64,000 nucleotides of DNA from Rhizohabitans arisaemae (lineage in GTDB: Bacteria > Actinomycetota > Actinomycetes > Streptosporangiales > Streptosporangiaceae), in contig NZ_BLRH01000060.1 of assembly GCF_025996515.1 (NCBI RefSeq), positions 1,054,001 through 1,118,000 on the forward strand. Reading direction: 5' to 3'. The first letter of the stretch is position 1, and each line of letters begins with the position of its first letter. The notes beneath the pieces are model-generated. The model saw nothing but the letters and a program-made list of their open reading frames with translations, was not told the DNA's origin and made no database searches. Of the stretch, positions 36,036 through 45,331 are shown one piece after another. The position numbers and the translations under genes were made by a program.

Positions 36036-38135
36036 GTGACATACGTGATCGGCCTGGACGTCGGGGGGACCTTCACCGACGCGGTCGCGGCGGACCCCTC
36101 CGGCGCGCTGTACACCGCGAAGACCCCGTCGACACCGCCCGACTTCGCACGCGGCTTTGAGAACGCCCTGGATCTGCTGGCCGAACAGGCCGGCCTGAGC
36201 ACCGAGGAGCTGCTCGCCCGGACCAGCCATGTGGCGCACGGCACCACCGCCGCGCTCAACGCGCTGGTCACCGGGAACGTGGCGACCGTCGGCTTCCTCA
36301 CCACGAGGGGGCACGGCGACGCGATCACCATCATGAACGTCGAAGGCCGCTACCTCGGGCTCTCCCCGCACGAGGCACAGGACACCCTGCGCACCCGCAA
36401 GCCGGAGCCGCTCGTGCCCCGATCGCTGCGCCGGGAGGTCACCGAGCGGATCGACCGCGACGGCAAGGTCGTGGTGACGCTGGACGAGCAGGAGGTCCGC
36501 ACCCACCTGCGCGAGCTCGTCGCCCTGGGGGTGGACGCCCTCGCGGTCAGCCTACTGTGGTCGTTCCGGAACCAGGCCCACGAACTGCGGATCCGCGAGC
36601 TCGCCGCCGAGGAGGCGCCCGGGCTCTACGTCACCCTCTCCAGCGAGCTCACCCCGCGTATCCGCGAGTTCGCCCGAGCGGCCACCACGATCATGAACGC
36701 GCAGGTCGGCCCGACGCTCCGGGCCTACCTCGACCCGCTGGAGGCCAGGCTCCGCGCCAGAAAACTCGCCGGGCCGCTGCTGGTCATGCAGGGCTCGGGC
36801 GGCACGGTCTCGGCCCGCCGGGCACCCGAGGTGGCGATCACCACGGTCGGCTCGGTGCTCACCGGCGGGGTGGTCGGCGCGGCCAGGCTCGCCGAGCAGC
36901 TCGGTCACCCCAACGTGGTCTCCACCGACGTGGGCGGCACCACCTTCCTGGTGGGCCTGATCGTGGACGGCCGGCCGATCTCCACCTCCGGGACGGTGCT
37001 GGGTCAGCATCCGCTGAACACGCCCGCGCTGCGGGTGCACGCGATCGGCTCCGGAGGCGGCGCCATCGCCTCGGTGGACCGGGGCGGGAACCTGCGGGTC
37101 GGGCCGGAGAGCGCCGGGGCCAGCCCGGGACCCGCCTGCTACGGCCTGGGCGGCACGATGCCCACGGTCACCGACGCCGACCTGGTGACAGGCATCCTCA
37201 ACCCGGACTTCTTCCTCGGCGGCAGACAGCCCCTCTCCCGGGACCTGGCGGAGAAGGCGCTGCTTGAGCACGTCGGCCGCCCGCTCGGCCTGGCCGTGCG
37301 GGACGCCGCCGCCGCGGTCTTCGCCGTACAGAACGGGCAGACCGGCGATCTGGCCCGCAAGGTCGTGGTGGAGGCCGGGCACGACCCGCGGGACTTCGTC
37401 GTGTATGCCTTCGGCGGTGCCGGGCCCATGCACAGCTTCGCCTACGCCGCCGAACTCGGCGCGCGGGAGCTGGTCGTCCCGCTCGGGCCGACCGCCGGGG
37501 TGTTCTCCGCGTACGGCCTGGCGGCGAGCGCCGTCACCGTCTCAGCCGAACTGAGCGACCCGGCCCCGCTGCCGCTCGACCCCGCACGGGTCCAGGCCAA
37601 CTTCGACGCCCTCGCCGACCGGGTCCGTACCGCACTCGCCGACCAGGAGATCGACTTCGCCTCGGTGAGCCTCCGCCGCGAGGTGGACGCCCGGTACGGC
37701 CCGCAGATCTCCGAGGTCACCACCCCGGTGGCCGACGGCGACTTCGACGAGGCTGCGGTCGCAGGCATCGGCGACGCGTTCGAGGCCCAGTACGCCCGGC
37801 AATTCGGCCCGGGGACCGGCTACCGGGAGGCGGGGATCCAGGTGATCACCTACCGGGTGCACGGGGTCGGCACGCTCCCGGTCGACCCGGACCTGCCGGT
37901 GCTGCCCAAACCGGCCGGCCGGGTGGAGGACGCGCGCAAAGGAAGCCGCCCGGTCTTCCTGGACCTGCGGTACGGCTGGGCCGACACCGCCGTCTACGAC
38001 TACCGGGCGCTCGGCCCGGGCCACGTCATCACCGGTCCGGCGATCGTCGAGGTGCCGACCACCACGGTGGTCGTCCCGTCCGGCGCCGAGGGCACGATCG
38101 ACCGCTTCGGCAACCTCGCCATCCGGCTCGCCTGA
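36036..38135 (+). CDS. Hydantoinase/oxoprolinase A-family subunit (acetone-carboxylase-like)
   Basis: The 699-residue protein is an ASKHA-fold ATPase of the HyuA family: phosphate loop IGLDVGGTFTDAV at the N-terminus, SHVAHGTTAALNAL, MNAQVGPTLRAYLDP, STDVGGTTFLVGLI, the second phosphate motif and VYAFGGAGPMHSFAYAAELG. The family includes N-methylhydantoinases, 5-oxoprolinases and the ATP-hydrolysing subunits of acetone and acetophenone carboxylases. Given the HyuB partner with a Cys-rich tail, a ketone carboxylase or hydantoinase-like reaction is plausible, but not decided. The GTG at 36036 with AGGAAGG upstream gives the family N-terminus; ATGs at 36000-36003 are too far upstream. It is followed after 17 bp by hyuB. 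Confidence 0.88.
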   Translation: MTYVIGLDVGGTFTDAVAADPSGALYTAKTPSTPPDFARGFENALDLLAEQAGLSTEELLARTSHVAHGTTAALNALVTGNVATVGFLTTRGHGDAITIMNVEGRYLGLSPHEAQDTLRTRKPEPLVPRSLRREVTERIDRDGKVVVTLDEQEVRTHLRELVALGVDALAVSLLWSFRNQAHELRIRELAAEEAPGLYVTLSSELTPRIREFARAATTIMNAQVGPTLRAYLDPLEARLRARKLAGPLLVMQGSGGTVSARRAPEVAITTVGSVLTGGVVGAARLAEQLGHPNVVSTDVGGTTFLVGLIVDGRPISTSGTVLGQHPLNTPALRVHAIGSGGGAIASVDRGGNLRVGPESAGASPGPACYGLGGTMPTVTDADLVTGILNPDFFLGGRQPLSRDLAEKALLEHVGRPLGLAVRDAAAAVFAVQNGQTGDLARKVVVEAGHDPRDFVVYAFGGAGPMHSFAYAAELGARELVVPLGPTAGVFSAYGLAASAVTVSAELSDPAPLPLDPARVQANFDALADRVRTALADQEIDFASVSLRREVDARYGPQISEVTTPVADGDFDEAAVAGIGDAFEAQYARQFGPGTGYREAGIQVITYRVHGVGTLPVDPDLPVLPKPAGRVEDARKGSRPVFLDLRYGWADTAVYDYRALGPGHVITGPAIVEVPTTTVVVPSGAEGTIDRFGNLAIRLA

Positions 38136-38152
38136 ACACTAGGAGGGATCAC

Positions 38153-40444
38153 GTGCCCGCCGCATTCTCCGACCGGTTCGCCGGCCGCCCGATGCCGCTC
38201 GACGAGCTGCGCCGCGCCATCTCGCCCAAGCTCCGGCTGCACACCGTGACGCAGGAGGCGATCGACGGGATCGACCCGCTCACCTACGAGGTGATCCGGC
38301 ACCGCATCTGGTCGATCACCGACGAGATGGGCGACACGCTCAAGCGCATGTCCGGCTCCACCTCGGTCACCGAGGTGAACGACTTCGACTTCACCATCGG
38401 CGACGAGTTCGGGCAGGAGGTCCAGGTCGGACTGTTCAACACCGGACTGGTCGCCTCGATGGACCTCGCCGTCTACTGGACTCTGATCAACCGCAGCGCC
38501 AGCCCGGGGATCGACGAGGGCGACATGTTCCTCTGCAACGACCCCTGGGTAGGCGGCGGCCTACACCAGAACGACGTGGCGGTGCTCGCCCCGATATTCC
38601 ACGACGGGCTGCTCTTCGGCTGGGCCACCGCGATCTGCCACGTCGCCGACCTGGGCGGCAGCGCACCCGGCTCGTTCTCGCCGACCGCGACGGACGTCTT
38701 CTCCGAGGCCGTGCCGACCCCGCCCATCAAGATCGTGCGGGGCGGCGAGCTCCAGGACGACGTGGTCGACGCCTACCTGCGCCGCTCGCGGGTCCCGGAG
38801 ATGGTGGGGCTCGACCTGCGGGCCAAGATCGGCGCCAACCGGCTCGCCGTGGACCGCATCGCCACCCTGATCGGCAAGTACGGCCCCGACCTGGTCAAGG
38901 CCGTGATGAAGCGCATGATGGACGACGCCGAACGGCGGCTGCGGGCCAAGCTGGCCGCGCTGCCCGACGGCACCTGGCACGCGATCGGCTACCAGGAGCA
39001 GTCCCGGCTGGGCGACCGCGGCCTGCACAAGATCGAGCTGCGGATGACCAAGATCGGTGACCATCTCACCTTCGACTTCACCGGGACCGACCCGCAGCAA
39101 GGCATGATCAACTGCCCGTACTCGGGCATGCGGGCCGGGGTGATGTTCGCCCTGCTCCCGGTGCTCGCCGGGGACATCCCCTGGGCCGCGGGCGGACTGA
39201 TGCGCTGCTTCGACCTGATCAGCGAGGAAGGCACCATCAACAACGCCTCCTTCCCCGCCGCCGTCGCCAAAGCCCCGGTCGGCCCCGCCTGGGCCACCGC
39301 CAACCTCGTCGCCGAATGCCTCGGCAAGATGCTCGACACCACCGTGGAGTCCCGGCCCCGGGTCCAGTCGGTCTGCGCCGGCACCTACGACGGCTGCATC
39401 TTCACCGGGGTCGACGACCACGGCCGGCCGTTCCTCGGCGGGCTCGCCGACACGATGGCCTCCGGGTACGGCGCTCAAGCCGAATCCGACGGCGTCGACA
39501 CCGCCGGGCTCTTCGTCATCCCGATGGGCCGCGCGCCCGACGTGGAGATGACCGAGCTCACCCAGCCGCTGCTCTACCTGTGGCGCAGGGAGGAGACCGA
39601 CACCGGCGGCGCCGGACGGCAGCGCGGCGGTCTCAGCGGCTCCGCCTGCGTCATCCCGTACGGCGTCCGCTCCATGACCGCGATGTTCACCGGATCCGGC
39701 AAAGCCGCCTCGATGAGCCCGGGGCTCGCGGGCGGCTACCCCGGCGGCACCCAGCTCGACCTGGTGGTCCACGACACCGGAGCCCGCGCCGCCCTCGCAG
39801 CCGGACGGATCCCCGGGAGCGTCGACGAGCTCGGGGACAGCCGATGCGTCGTCCAGTCCCACGACGAGCTGCCCGTCCACCCCGACAGCGCCATGGTGCT
39901 GCGCTGGACGGCCGGCGGCGGCTACGGCGACCCGGTCCTGCGGGACCCGCACGCCGTCGCCCGGGACGTCGCCGACGCCAAGGTGTCCGGCGAGGCCGCG
40001 CTCACCCTGTACGGCGTGGTGCTCCTTACAGACGGCTCCGCCGACCTGACGGCCACGGAGAAGGAGCGCGAGCTCCTCCGCGCCCGCCGCCGCGAGCTGG
40101 CCGTCTCCCCGCCCGCCTCCCCGCCGGTGCGTGTCGTCCCCGGGGAACGCCGTCTGCTCGACGACAACCTCCGGCTCGCGCCCACCCCGGACGGCGGGCA
40201 GGCGGTGGTCTGCGCCCACTGCGACCAAGCGCTCGGCTTGTGGGGCGAGAACTACCTGGCCAGGCTGCCGCGCCGTACCGGACCTCCGGCCGAGGCCGGG
40301 CCCACCGCCTGGCCCGACCCGGGCGTCTACGTGGACGCCGCCATCGAGTTCCGCCAGTTCTACTGCCCCTGCTGCTACACCGCCCTGCTCACCCAGGTCG
40401 TCCCCGCCGACCAGCCCGTCCTCCTCGACCGTGCACCCGTGTAG
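38153..40444 (+). CDS. Hydantoinase B-family subunit with C-terminal Cys-rich domain
   Basis: The first 590 or so residues are HyuB: IDPLTYEVIRHRIWSITDEM, VGLFNTGLVASMDLA, DEGDMFLCNDPWVGGGLHQND, FTGTDPQQGMINCPYSGM and AGGGYGDPVLRDPHAVARDV. A further 170 residues follow, ending in two CxxC-type pairs (VVCAHCDQALG and FYCPCCYTALLTQV), a pattern like the zinc-binding gamma subunit of acetone carboxylase. The 763-residue length is about 200 more than plain HyuB proteins. Together with the HyuA protein this would give alpha, beta and gamma activities in two chains. The start is GTG 38153 after AGGAGGG. Confidence 0.88.
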   Translation: MPAAFSDRFAGRPMPLDELRRAISPKLRLHTVTQEAIDGIDPLTYEVIRHRIWSITDEMGDTLKRMSGSTSVTEVNDFDFTIGDEFGQEVQVGLFNTGLVASMDLAVYWTLINRSASPGIDEGDMFLCNDPWVGGGLHQNDVAVLAPIFHDGLLFGWATAICHVADLGGSAPGSFSPTATDVFSEAVPTPPIKIVRGGELQDDVVDAYLRRSRVPEMVGLDLRAKIGANRLAVDRIATLIGKYGPDLVKAVMKRMMDDAERRLRAKLAALPDGTWHAIGYQEQSRLGDRGLHKIELRMTKIGDHLTFDFTGTDPQQGMINCPYSGMRAGVMFALLPVLAGDIPWAAGGLMRCFDLISEEGTINNASFPAAVAKAPVGPAWATANLVAECLGKMLDTTVESRPRVQSVCAGTYDGCIFTGVDDHGRPFLGGLADTMASGYGAQAESDGVDTAGLFVIPMGRAPDVEMTELTQPLLYLWRREETDTGGAGRQRGGLSGSACVIPYGVRSMTAMFTGSGKAASMSPGLAGGYPGGTQLDLVVHDTGARAALAAGRIPGSVDELGDSRCVVQSHDELPVHPDSAMVLRWTAGGGYGDPVLRDPHAVARDVADAKVSGEAALTLYGVVLLTDGSADLTATEKERELLRARRRELAVSPPASPPVRVVPGERRLLDDNLRLAPTPDGGQAVVCAHCDQALGLWGENYLARLPRRTGPPAEAGPTAWPDPGVYVDAAIEFRQFYCPCCYTALLTQVVPADQPVLLDRAPV

Positions 40445-40471
40445 ACCAGGGGTTTTCGCCCCGGAGGTTCC

Positions 40472-42135
40472 ATGACCGACGTCATCCCCTACCCCGGCGA
40501 CCTGGCCCGCGCCTACCGCGAGGCCGGTCTCTGGCAGCCGTACACCATCGACGGTGAGCTGCGCCGCTCCGCCGAGACCTGGCCGGACGTCACCGCCGTG
40601 ATCACCGCGACCGAACGGATCACCTACCGCGAGCTGGATCTGCGGGCCGACCGGTTCGCGGTGGCCCTGCGCCGCCTCGGGCTCCGGCCCGGCGACCCGG
40701 TGGTCTTCCAGCTCGCCAACGAGGTCCACACCGTCGTCGCGCCTACTACGGGGTGCTCCGCGCCGGACTCATCCCGATCTGCTCCCTGGCCCAGCATCGG
40801 GCCCGGGAGATCGGCTACCTCATCCGGCACACCGGCGCCCGCGCCCACCTGGTCGAGGCCGCCTTCCGCGACTACGACCTGCCGGGCTTCGCCGCCGGGC
40901 TCGCCGCCGAGCACGAGAGCATCGCCGCGGTCGTGGTCTTCGGCGACCCGGCCAAGGCGCGGGAAGGGCAGCACTCCTACGAGGAGCTGCTCGCCTCGGT
41001 CGACCCCGGGGACGCGGCGGAGCAGACCCGCTCCTGGCCGTCCGACCCGGAGTCGGTGGGCGTGTTCCAGCTGTCCGGCGGCACCACCGGGGACCCCAAG
41101 GTGATCCCCCGGCTGCACTGCGAGTACGCCTACAACGCCCGGGCGTGGGCGCAGTCCTGGGGCTGGGGCCCGGGGACCGTGGTGCTGCACGCCACCCCGA
41201 TGATGCACAACGCGGGCATCGTGGTCTCCGTGCAGTCCGCCCACCTGACCGGGGCGACCGTGGTCCTGGTGCCGCGGATCGACGTGACGCTCTTCGCCGA
41301 GGCGATCGCCGCCGAGCGGGTCACCGACACCATGATGGGCATCGGCCTGATGACCCGGATCGTCGAGCATCCCGACGCGGACCGCTTCGACTTCTCCTCG
41401 CTCCGCCGGGTCTTCTTCGCCCCGTCCGTGGCCTCGGCCGGCGACCAGGCCGAGCGGCTGTTCGGCTGCACGGTGGTGCCGCTCTTCGGCGCGGGTGAGG
41501 GGATCTTCCTCACCGCCCCCGACGACGCCCCCGAGCAGGCCCGCAAGTCCACTTGCGGCGCCCCGCTCTCCCCGCTCGACGAGATCCGGGTGCTCGTCCC
41601 CGGGACCGAGGACGAGGTGTCGGTGGGCGAGATCGGTGAGCTGGCCGCCCGAGGGCCGTACACGATCCACGGGTACTTCCGCGCGCCCGACCGCAACCGG
41701 GACGCCTTCACCTCCGACGGCTTCTACCGCACCGGCGACCTGACCCGCGCCCACGTGATCGAGGGGGTCGTCTACTACTCCCACGAGGGCCGGATCACCG
41801 ACAACATCAGCCGGGGCGGGGAGAAGATCCACGCCGATGAGCTGGAGGCCCTGCTGGTCCGGCATCCGGCGATCGCCGAGGTGTCGGTGGTGGGCATGCC
41901 CGACCGGCTGCTCGGGGAGCGGGTGTGTGCGTTCGTACGGCCGTCCGGCGACCACACGCCGACCGTCGCCGAACTTGGCGAGTTCCTGCTCGCGGAGGGG
42001 CTGGCCAAGTTCAAGCTCCCCGAACGGGTCGAGATCGTGGACGACCTGCCGCGGACCAAGGTCGGCAAGGTCTCCAAGCGCGATCTGCGGACCCTGATCG
42101 CCGAGACGCTGGAGAAGGAAGCCGTGGATGGCTGA
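40472..42135 (+). pseudogene. 2,3-dihydroxybenzoate-AMP ligase-like gene with frameshift
   Basis: The product would be about 555 residues, like aryl-AMP ligases (EntE/DhbE, SdgA-type). The first frame encodes VIPYPGDLARAYREAGLWQP up to LANEVHTVVA; the rest (YYGVLRAGLIPICSLAQHRA, P-loop LSGGTTGDPKVIPRLH, FYRTGDLTRAH, core RITDNISRGGEKIHADELE, A10 lysine KVGKVSKRDL) continues in another frame. The change falls at 40738-40744 (GTCGTCGCGCCTACTAC), where one base is missing or two are extra. Both sides keep normal codon use, so the break is recent or a sequencing error. If real, only a 460-codon frame from ATG 40753, lacking the N-terminal domain start, remains. Confidence 0.75.
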
Positions 42136-43672
42136 GGCGGTGGGGTTCGGCACCCGGATCACGCTGATCGCCCGCTCCTCGCCCGACCGGCCCGCGCTCA
42201 CCTTCGCACCCGTGGCGGGTCCTGAGTCCGTCTACACCTGGGCCGAACTGGACGCCGAGTCCAACCGCGCGGCCCGGCTGCTCGCCTCCCACGGCGCCGG
42301 GCCGGGCACCACGGTGGTGGTGGCGCTGCGCAACGGGCCCGCGCACTTCCTCGTCTCGATCGGCGCCTGGAAGGCCGGCGCGATGGTGCTGCCGCTCAAG
42401 CCCTCGCTCACGCCCCGGGAGCAGGCGGCCTTCCTCGACCTGGTCCGGCCGGTGATCGTGGCGGCCGACGAGTGGGAGGGTGCGCCGGGCACGGTCTTCC
42501 TGGGTACCCCGCAGCTCACCGCGACCGGGCACCTGGACGCCGGGGGGCTCCCCCCGATCGTGCCCCATCCCGGCAAGGCGGTAGCCTCCGGCGGCTCGAC
42601 CGGGCGCCCCAAGGTCATCGTGGACCCGCGGCCGTGGACACACCGGCCGGGCGAGGTCGTCGGGGTCGGCTCGCCGCTCGGCTTCCGCCACGGCCAGACC
42701 CAGCTGGTAGCCGGGGCGCTCTCCCACAACGCGCCCTTCTGCTGGGCCCACTTCGGCCTGTGCGAAGAGCACCACCTGGTGCTCACCGACCGGTTCGACC
42801 CGGCGCACAGCCTCCGCCTGATCGAGCGGCACCGGGTGGGGTTCCTGTTCATGGCACCGGTCATGATGCAGCGGGTCATGAAGCTGCCCGGTGTCGAGCA
42901 CGCCGACCTATCCAGTGTGGAGACCCTCTTTCACACGGCGGCGCCCTGCCCGCCCTGGTTGAAGCGGGCCTGGATCGAGCGGCTCGGCCCCGACCGGGTC
43001 ATCGAGCGTTTCGGTGCCTCCGAGGCGGTCGGCAACACCCGCATCACCGGCGGCGAGTGGCTGACCCGTCCGGGCAGCGTGGGCCGCGGGGAGAACACCC
43101 GTATCCGCATTCTGGACGACCGCGGCGCCGACGTCCCGGTCGGCGAGGTCGGCGAGATCTTCATGCGGGCGCTGCACACGGACGAGCCGACATACGAATA
43201 CCTCGGCGCCGAACCGGCCACAACCACCCCCGACGGATACACCAGCGTCGGCGACATGGGGTGGCTGGACGCGGATGGCTACCTCTATCTCGCGGACCGG
43301 CGGCCCGACATGATCAACATTGGCGGGGTCAACGTCTACCCCGCCGAAGTCGAGGCCGTGCTCTCCGAGCATCCCGCCGTGGGCGACGTCGCCGTGGTGG
43401 GCCTGCCGGACGAGGAGTACGGGCAGCGGGTGCACGCCGTGGTCAAACTCGCCGCCAGCGTCGAGGCCGGCGCGGCCGAGCTGATCGCGTTCTGCCGGGA
43501 GCGGCTCTCCGCGGAGAAGGTGCCCCGGGGCGTGGAGTTCCGCGACCGGCTGCCGCGCGACGAGGCGGGCAAGCTGCGGCGACGTGGGCTTGTCCCGGTC
43601 GCGCACGCCGAAGGCGCCGAGTCCTCCGTACCGCCTGATCTTGTCGAAGGTCCCCTTAAGGAGAACCGATGA
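42128..43672 (+). CDS. AMP-dependent acyl/aryl-CoA synthetase
   Basis: The 514-residue ANL-family ligase has the P-loop ASGGSTGRPKVI, the A5 segment ERFGASEAVGNTRI and the A7/A8 stretch YTSVGDMGWLDADGYLYLAD followed by MINIGGVNVYPAEVE. It also has the C-terminal lysine region PRDEAGKLRRRG. It would activate a carboxylic acid to its CoA thioester. The pairing of an aryl-AMP ligase with a second ligase recalls the sdgA/sdgB pair of salicylate degradation in Streptomyces, and a salicylyl-CoA-hydroxylase-like gene lies at 60 kb. It overlaps the preceding gene by 8 bp and the next by ATGA. Confidence 0.88.
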   Translation: MAEAVGFGTRITLIARSSPDRPALTFAPVAGPESVYTWAELDAESNRAARLLASHGAGPGTTVVVALRNGPAHFLVSIGAWKAGAMVLPLKPSLTPREQAAFLDLVRPVIVAADEWEGAPGTVFLGTPQLTATGHLDAGGLPPIVPHPGKAVASGGSTGRPKVIVDPRPWTHRPGEVVGVGSPLGFRHGQTQLVAGALSHNAPFCWAHFGLCEEHHLVLTDRFDPAHSLRLIERHRVGFLFMAPVMMQRVMKLPGVEHADLSSVETLFHTAAPCPPWLKRAWIERLGPDRVIERFGASEAVGNTRITGGEWLTRPGSVGRGENTRIRILDDRGADVPVGEVGEIFMRALHTDEPTYEYLGAEPATTTPDGYTSVGDMGWLDADGYLYLADRRPDMINIGGVNVYPAEVEAVLSEHPAVGDVAVVGLPDEEYGQRVHAVVKLAASVEAGAAELIAFCRERLSAEKVPRGVEFRDRLPRDEAGKLRRRGLVPVAHAEGAESSVPPDLVEGPLKENR

Positions 43673-44406
43673 AACCGCAGACCATCGTCGTGGTCGGCGG
43701 CGGGGTGATGGGCGCGCAGATCGCCCAGGTCTTCGCCGCCCACGGGCATACCGTGCGCATCCACGACCTCACCTGGGAGCGGCTGACCGCCGCCCGCGAC
43801 CGCATCGTGGACGGCCGGTTCGGGCTGCGCTCGGCGGTGGCCCGGGGCAAACTGACCGAACCGGAGTCCCTGGCCGCGCAGGAGCGGATCAGCTACGTCG
43901 TCGACCTGGCCGAGGCGTGCGAGGGTGCCGACCTGGTGCAGGAGGCCGTACCGGAGGACATGGGACTGAAGGTCCGGGTCTTCCGCGAGCTGGACCGGCT
44001 CAGCCCGGCGGGGGCCGTCCTGGTGTCCAACACCGCCGGCCTCTCCGTGGCCGCGCTCGCCTACGCCACCGACCGGCCGGGCCGGGTGTTCGGCTGGCAC
44101 TGGTTCCAGCCGTGCGCGGTGATGCGCTGCGCCGAGCTGGTCGTGCACGACTCCGTGGACCCCGACGCGCTGAAGCTGGTGACCGAGGTCGCCGAGGGGT
44201 GTGGCCGCCGGGTCGTGGCGGTGAACGACCAGCCGCTGGCCTGGGGCTTCGTCGCCAACCGGATCAACGCGACGGTACGGCGCGAGGCGGAGGCGATCGT
44301 CTCCGAGGGGGTCGCCACCCGGGCCCAGGTGGACCAGATCATGCGGGACGCGCTCCGCTGGCCGATGGGCCCGTTCGAGATGTCCGGCACCGACTCGCTG
44401 GGCTGA
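43669..44406 (+). CDS. 3-hydroxyacyl-CoA dehydrogenase, short at the C-terminus
   Basis: The 245-residue protein has the NAD-binding VVVGGGVMGAQIAQVFAAHG, the EAVPEDMGLKVRVFRELD block, VSNTAGLSV (the equivalent of TSSLS), the GWHWFQP substrate motif and RWPMGPFE. Related enzymes continue for 40 or more residues past GPFE to complete the helical dimerisation domain. This one ends after MSGTDSLG, just before a promoter region, so its C-terminal domain is incomplete. It would oxidise 3-hydroxyacyl-CoA in a beta-oxidation-like step before the thiolase. The start overlaps the ligase stop in ATGA. Confidence 0.85.
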   Translation: MKPQTIVVVGGGVMGAQIAQVFAAHGHTVRIHDLTWERLTAARDRIVDGRFGLRSAVARGKLTEPESLAAQERISYVVDLAEACEGADLVQEAVPEDMGLKVRVFRELDRLSPAGAVLVSNTAGLSVAALAYATDRPGRVFGWHWFQPCAVMRCAELVVHDSVDPDALKLVTEVAEGCGRRVVAVNDQPLAWGFVANRINATVRREAEAIVSEGVATRAQVDQIMRDALRWPMGPFEMSGTDSLG

Positions 44407-44445
44407 TCCCACCGCTTTCCGGCCGGGGCTCCGCATGCCCAGAGA

Positions 44446-44468
44446 TTTGACACTTATGTAGAATAGTT
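44446..44468 (+). promoter_or_regulatory. Candidate regulon element before the VOC operon
   Basis: TTTGACACTTATGTAG followed by AATAGTT; its core CTTATGTAGAATA (44453-44465) is identical to the core upstream of the flavoprotein gene at 62059-62071 (opposite strand). It lies 25 bp before the VOC start with a TTGACA box at 44447-44452. Confidence 0.45.
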
Positions 44469-44493
44469 AACGAGAAAGATAGGAGGTGGTGAA

Positions 44494-45081
44494 GTGACGT
44501 TGCGACTCCGCGGTGTGGATCACGCCGCCTACGTGACCACCAAGCCCATCGAGACCATCCGCTTCTACCGCGACGTCGTCGGGCTGCGCACCCCGCACGC
44601 CATCACGGCCAAAGGCTGGGGCGGCAAGCCGCACCCCGACTTCGTGCACTTCTTCTTCGACATCGGCTCGGGCGACCGGCTCGCCTTCTTCTACTACTTC
44701 GGGGTGCCCGAGGGCCCGGACGCCGAGCGGCCGAACTACCACCTCGCGCTGCACGTGGAGACCGAGGAGGACCTGCTCGCCTGGCGCCGGCGCTTCGAGG
44801 AGCACGGGGTCCGGGTCATCGCCCAGATCATCCACGAGACCATCGAGTCGATCTACGTCCGCGACCCCAACGGAATGATCTTCGAGATCACCCGACCGCT
44901 CCGCGACCTCACCGAACGCGATCAGCGCGACGCCGAACTCTCCCTGGAAGCCCTGGTGGACTCGCTCACCGCGGACACCGGCGCGACCCTGGAGGACTTC
45001 TGGCGGCGCAAGGCCGAACTCGTGGCCAAAGAGCTCGACAACGAAGCCACCCCGGAAGAGACCGGGCAGGAGGACGACTGA
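44494..45081 (+). CDS. VOC-family metalloprotein (glyoxalase/extradiol-dioxygenase fold)
   Basis: The 195-residue protein has the vicinal-oxygen-chelate fold: VDHAAYVTTKPIETIRFYRD, a loop FVHFFFDIGSGDRLAFFYYF, NYHLALHVETEEDL and VRDPNGMIFEITRP. The His of DHAAY, His of ALHV and Glu of FEIT are the expected metal ligands. Members include glyoxalase I, epimerases and ring-cleaving dioxygenases; the GKPHPDFVHFF insertion is seen in several dioxygenase-like members. In this island a ring-cleavage role is attractive but unproven. GTG 44494 follows AGGAGGTGG. Confidence 0.82.
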   Translation: MTLRLRGVDHAAYVTTKPIETIRFYRDVVGLRTPHAITAKGWGGKPHPDFVHFFFDIGSGDRLAFFYYFGVPEGPDAERPNYHLALHVETEEDLLAWRRRFEEHGVRVIAQIIHETIESIYVRDPNGMIFEITRPLRDLTERDQRDAELSLEALVDSLTADTGATLEDFWRRKAELVAKELDNEATPEETGQEDD

Positions 45082-45082
45082 G

Positions 45083-45331
45083 ATGACCGCGATCTATGTG
45101 CTCGACGTCCCCGAGTTCTCCCCCCTGGCCGGCGCAGCCGTAGCCGACGAGCTGGAGCTCACCCGCCGCGCGGGCTACATCCGGCTGACCGCCCCGGGTC
45201 CGATCACGGTACGGCGGGCCGACGCCGCCATGGTCGACGCCGTCTGGTTCAGCGCGCTCGGCGGAGGCTACACCGGCCGGCTGGAGCGCTTCGACGACGA
45301 ACAGATCCGGGTCGTCCCGGACGGGGAGTGA
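45083..45331 (+). CDS. Small conserved-type hypothetical protein (82 aa)
   Basis: The 82-residue product starts one base after the VOC stop and overlaps the hydrolase start in GTGA, so it is translated within the operon. It has no cysteines or membrane segment. The sequence (LELTRRAGYIRLTAPGPITV, VDAVWFSALGGGYTGRLERF) suggests a compact alpha/beta protein of 5-6 strands. I do not recognise a family. Its tight packing between an enzyme and a hydrolase suggests a small accessory subunit. Confidence 0.75.
   Translation: MTAIYVLDVPEFSPLAGAAVADELELTRRAGYIRLTAPGPITVRRADAAMVDAVWFSALGGGYTGRLERFDDEQIRVVPDGE

Noticed and set aside
44494-45081. Calling the VOC protein a definite extradiol dioxygenase
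   Set aside because: The metal ligands are shared by glyoxalases and epimerases too; nothing in the sequence settles the reaction.
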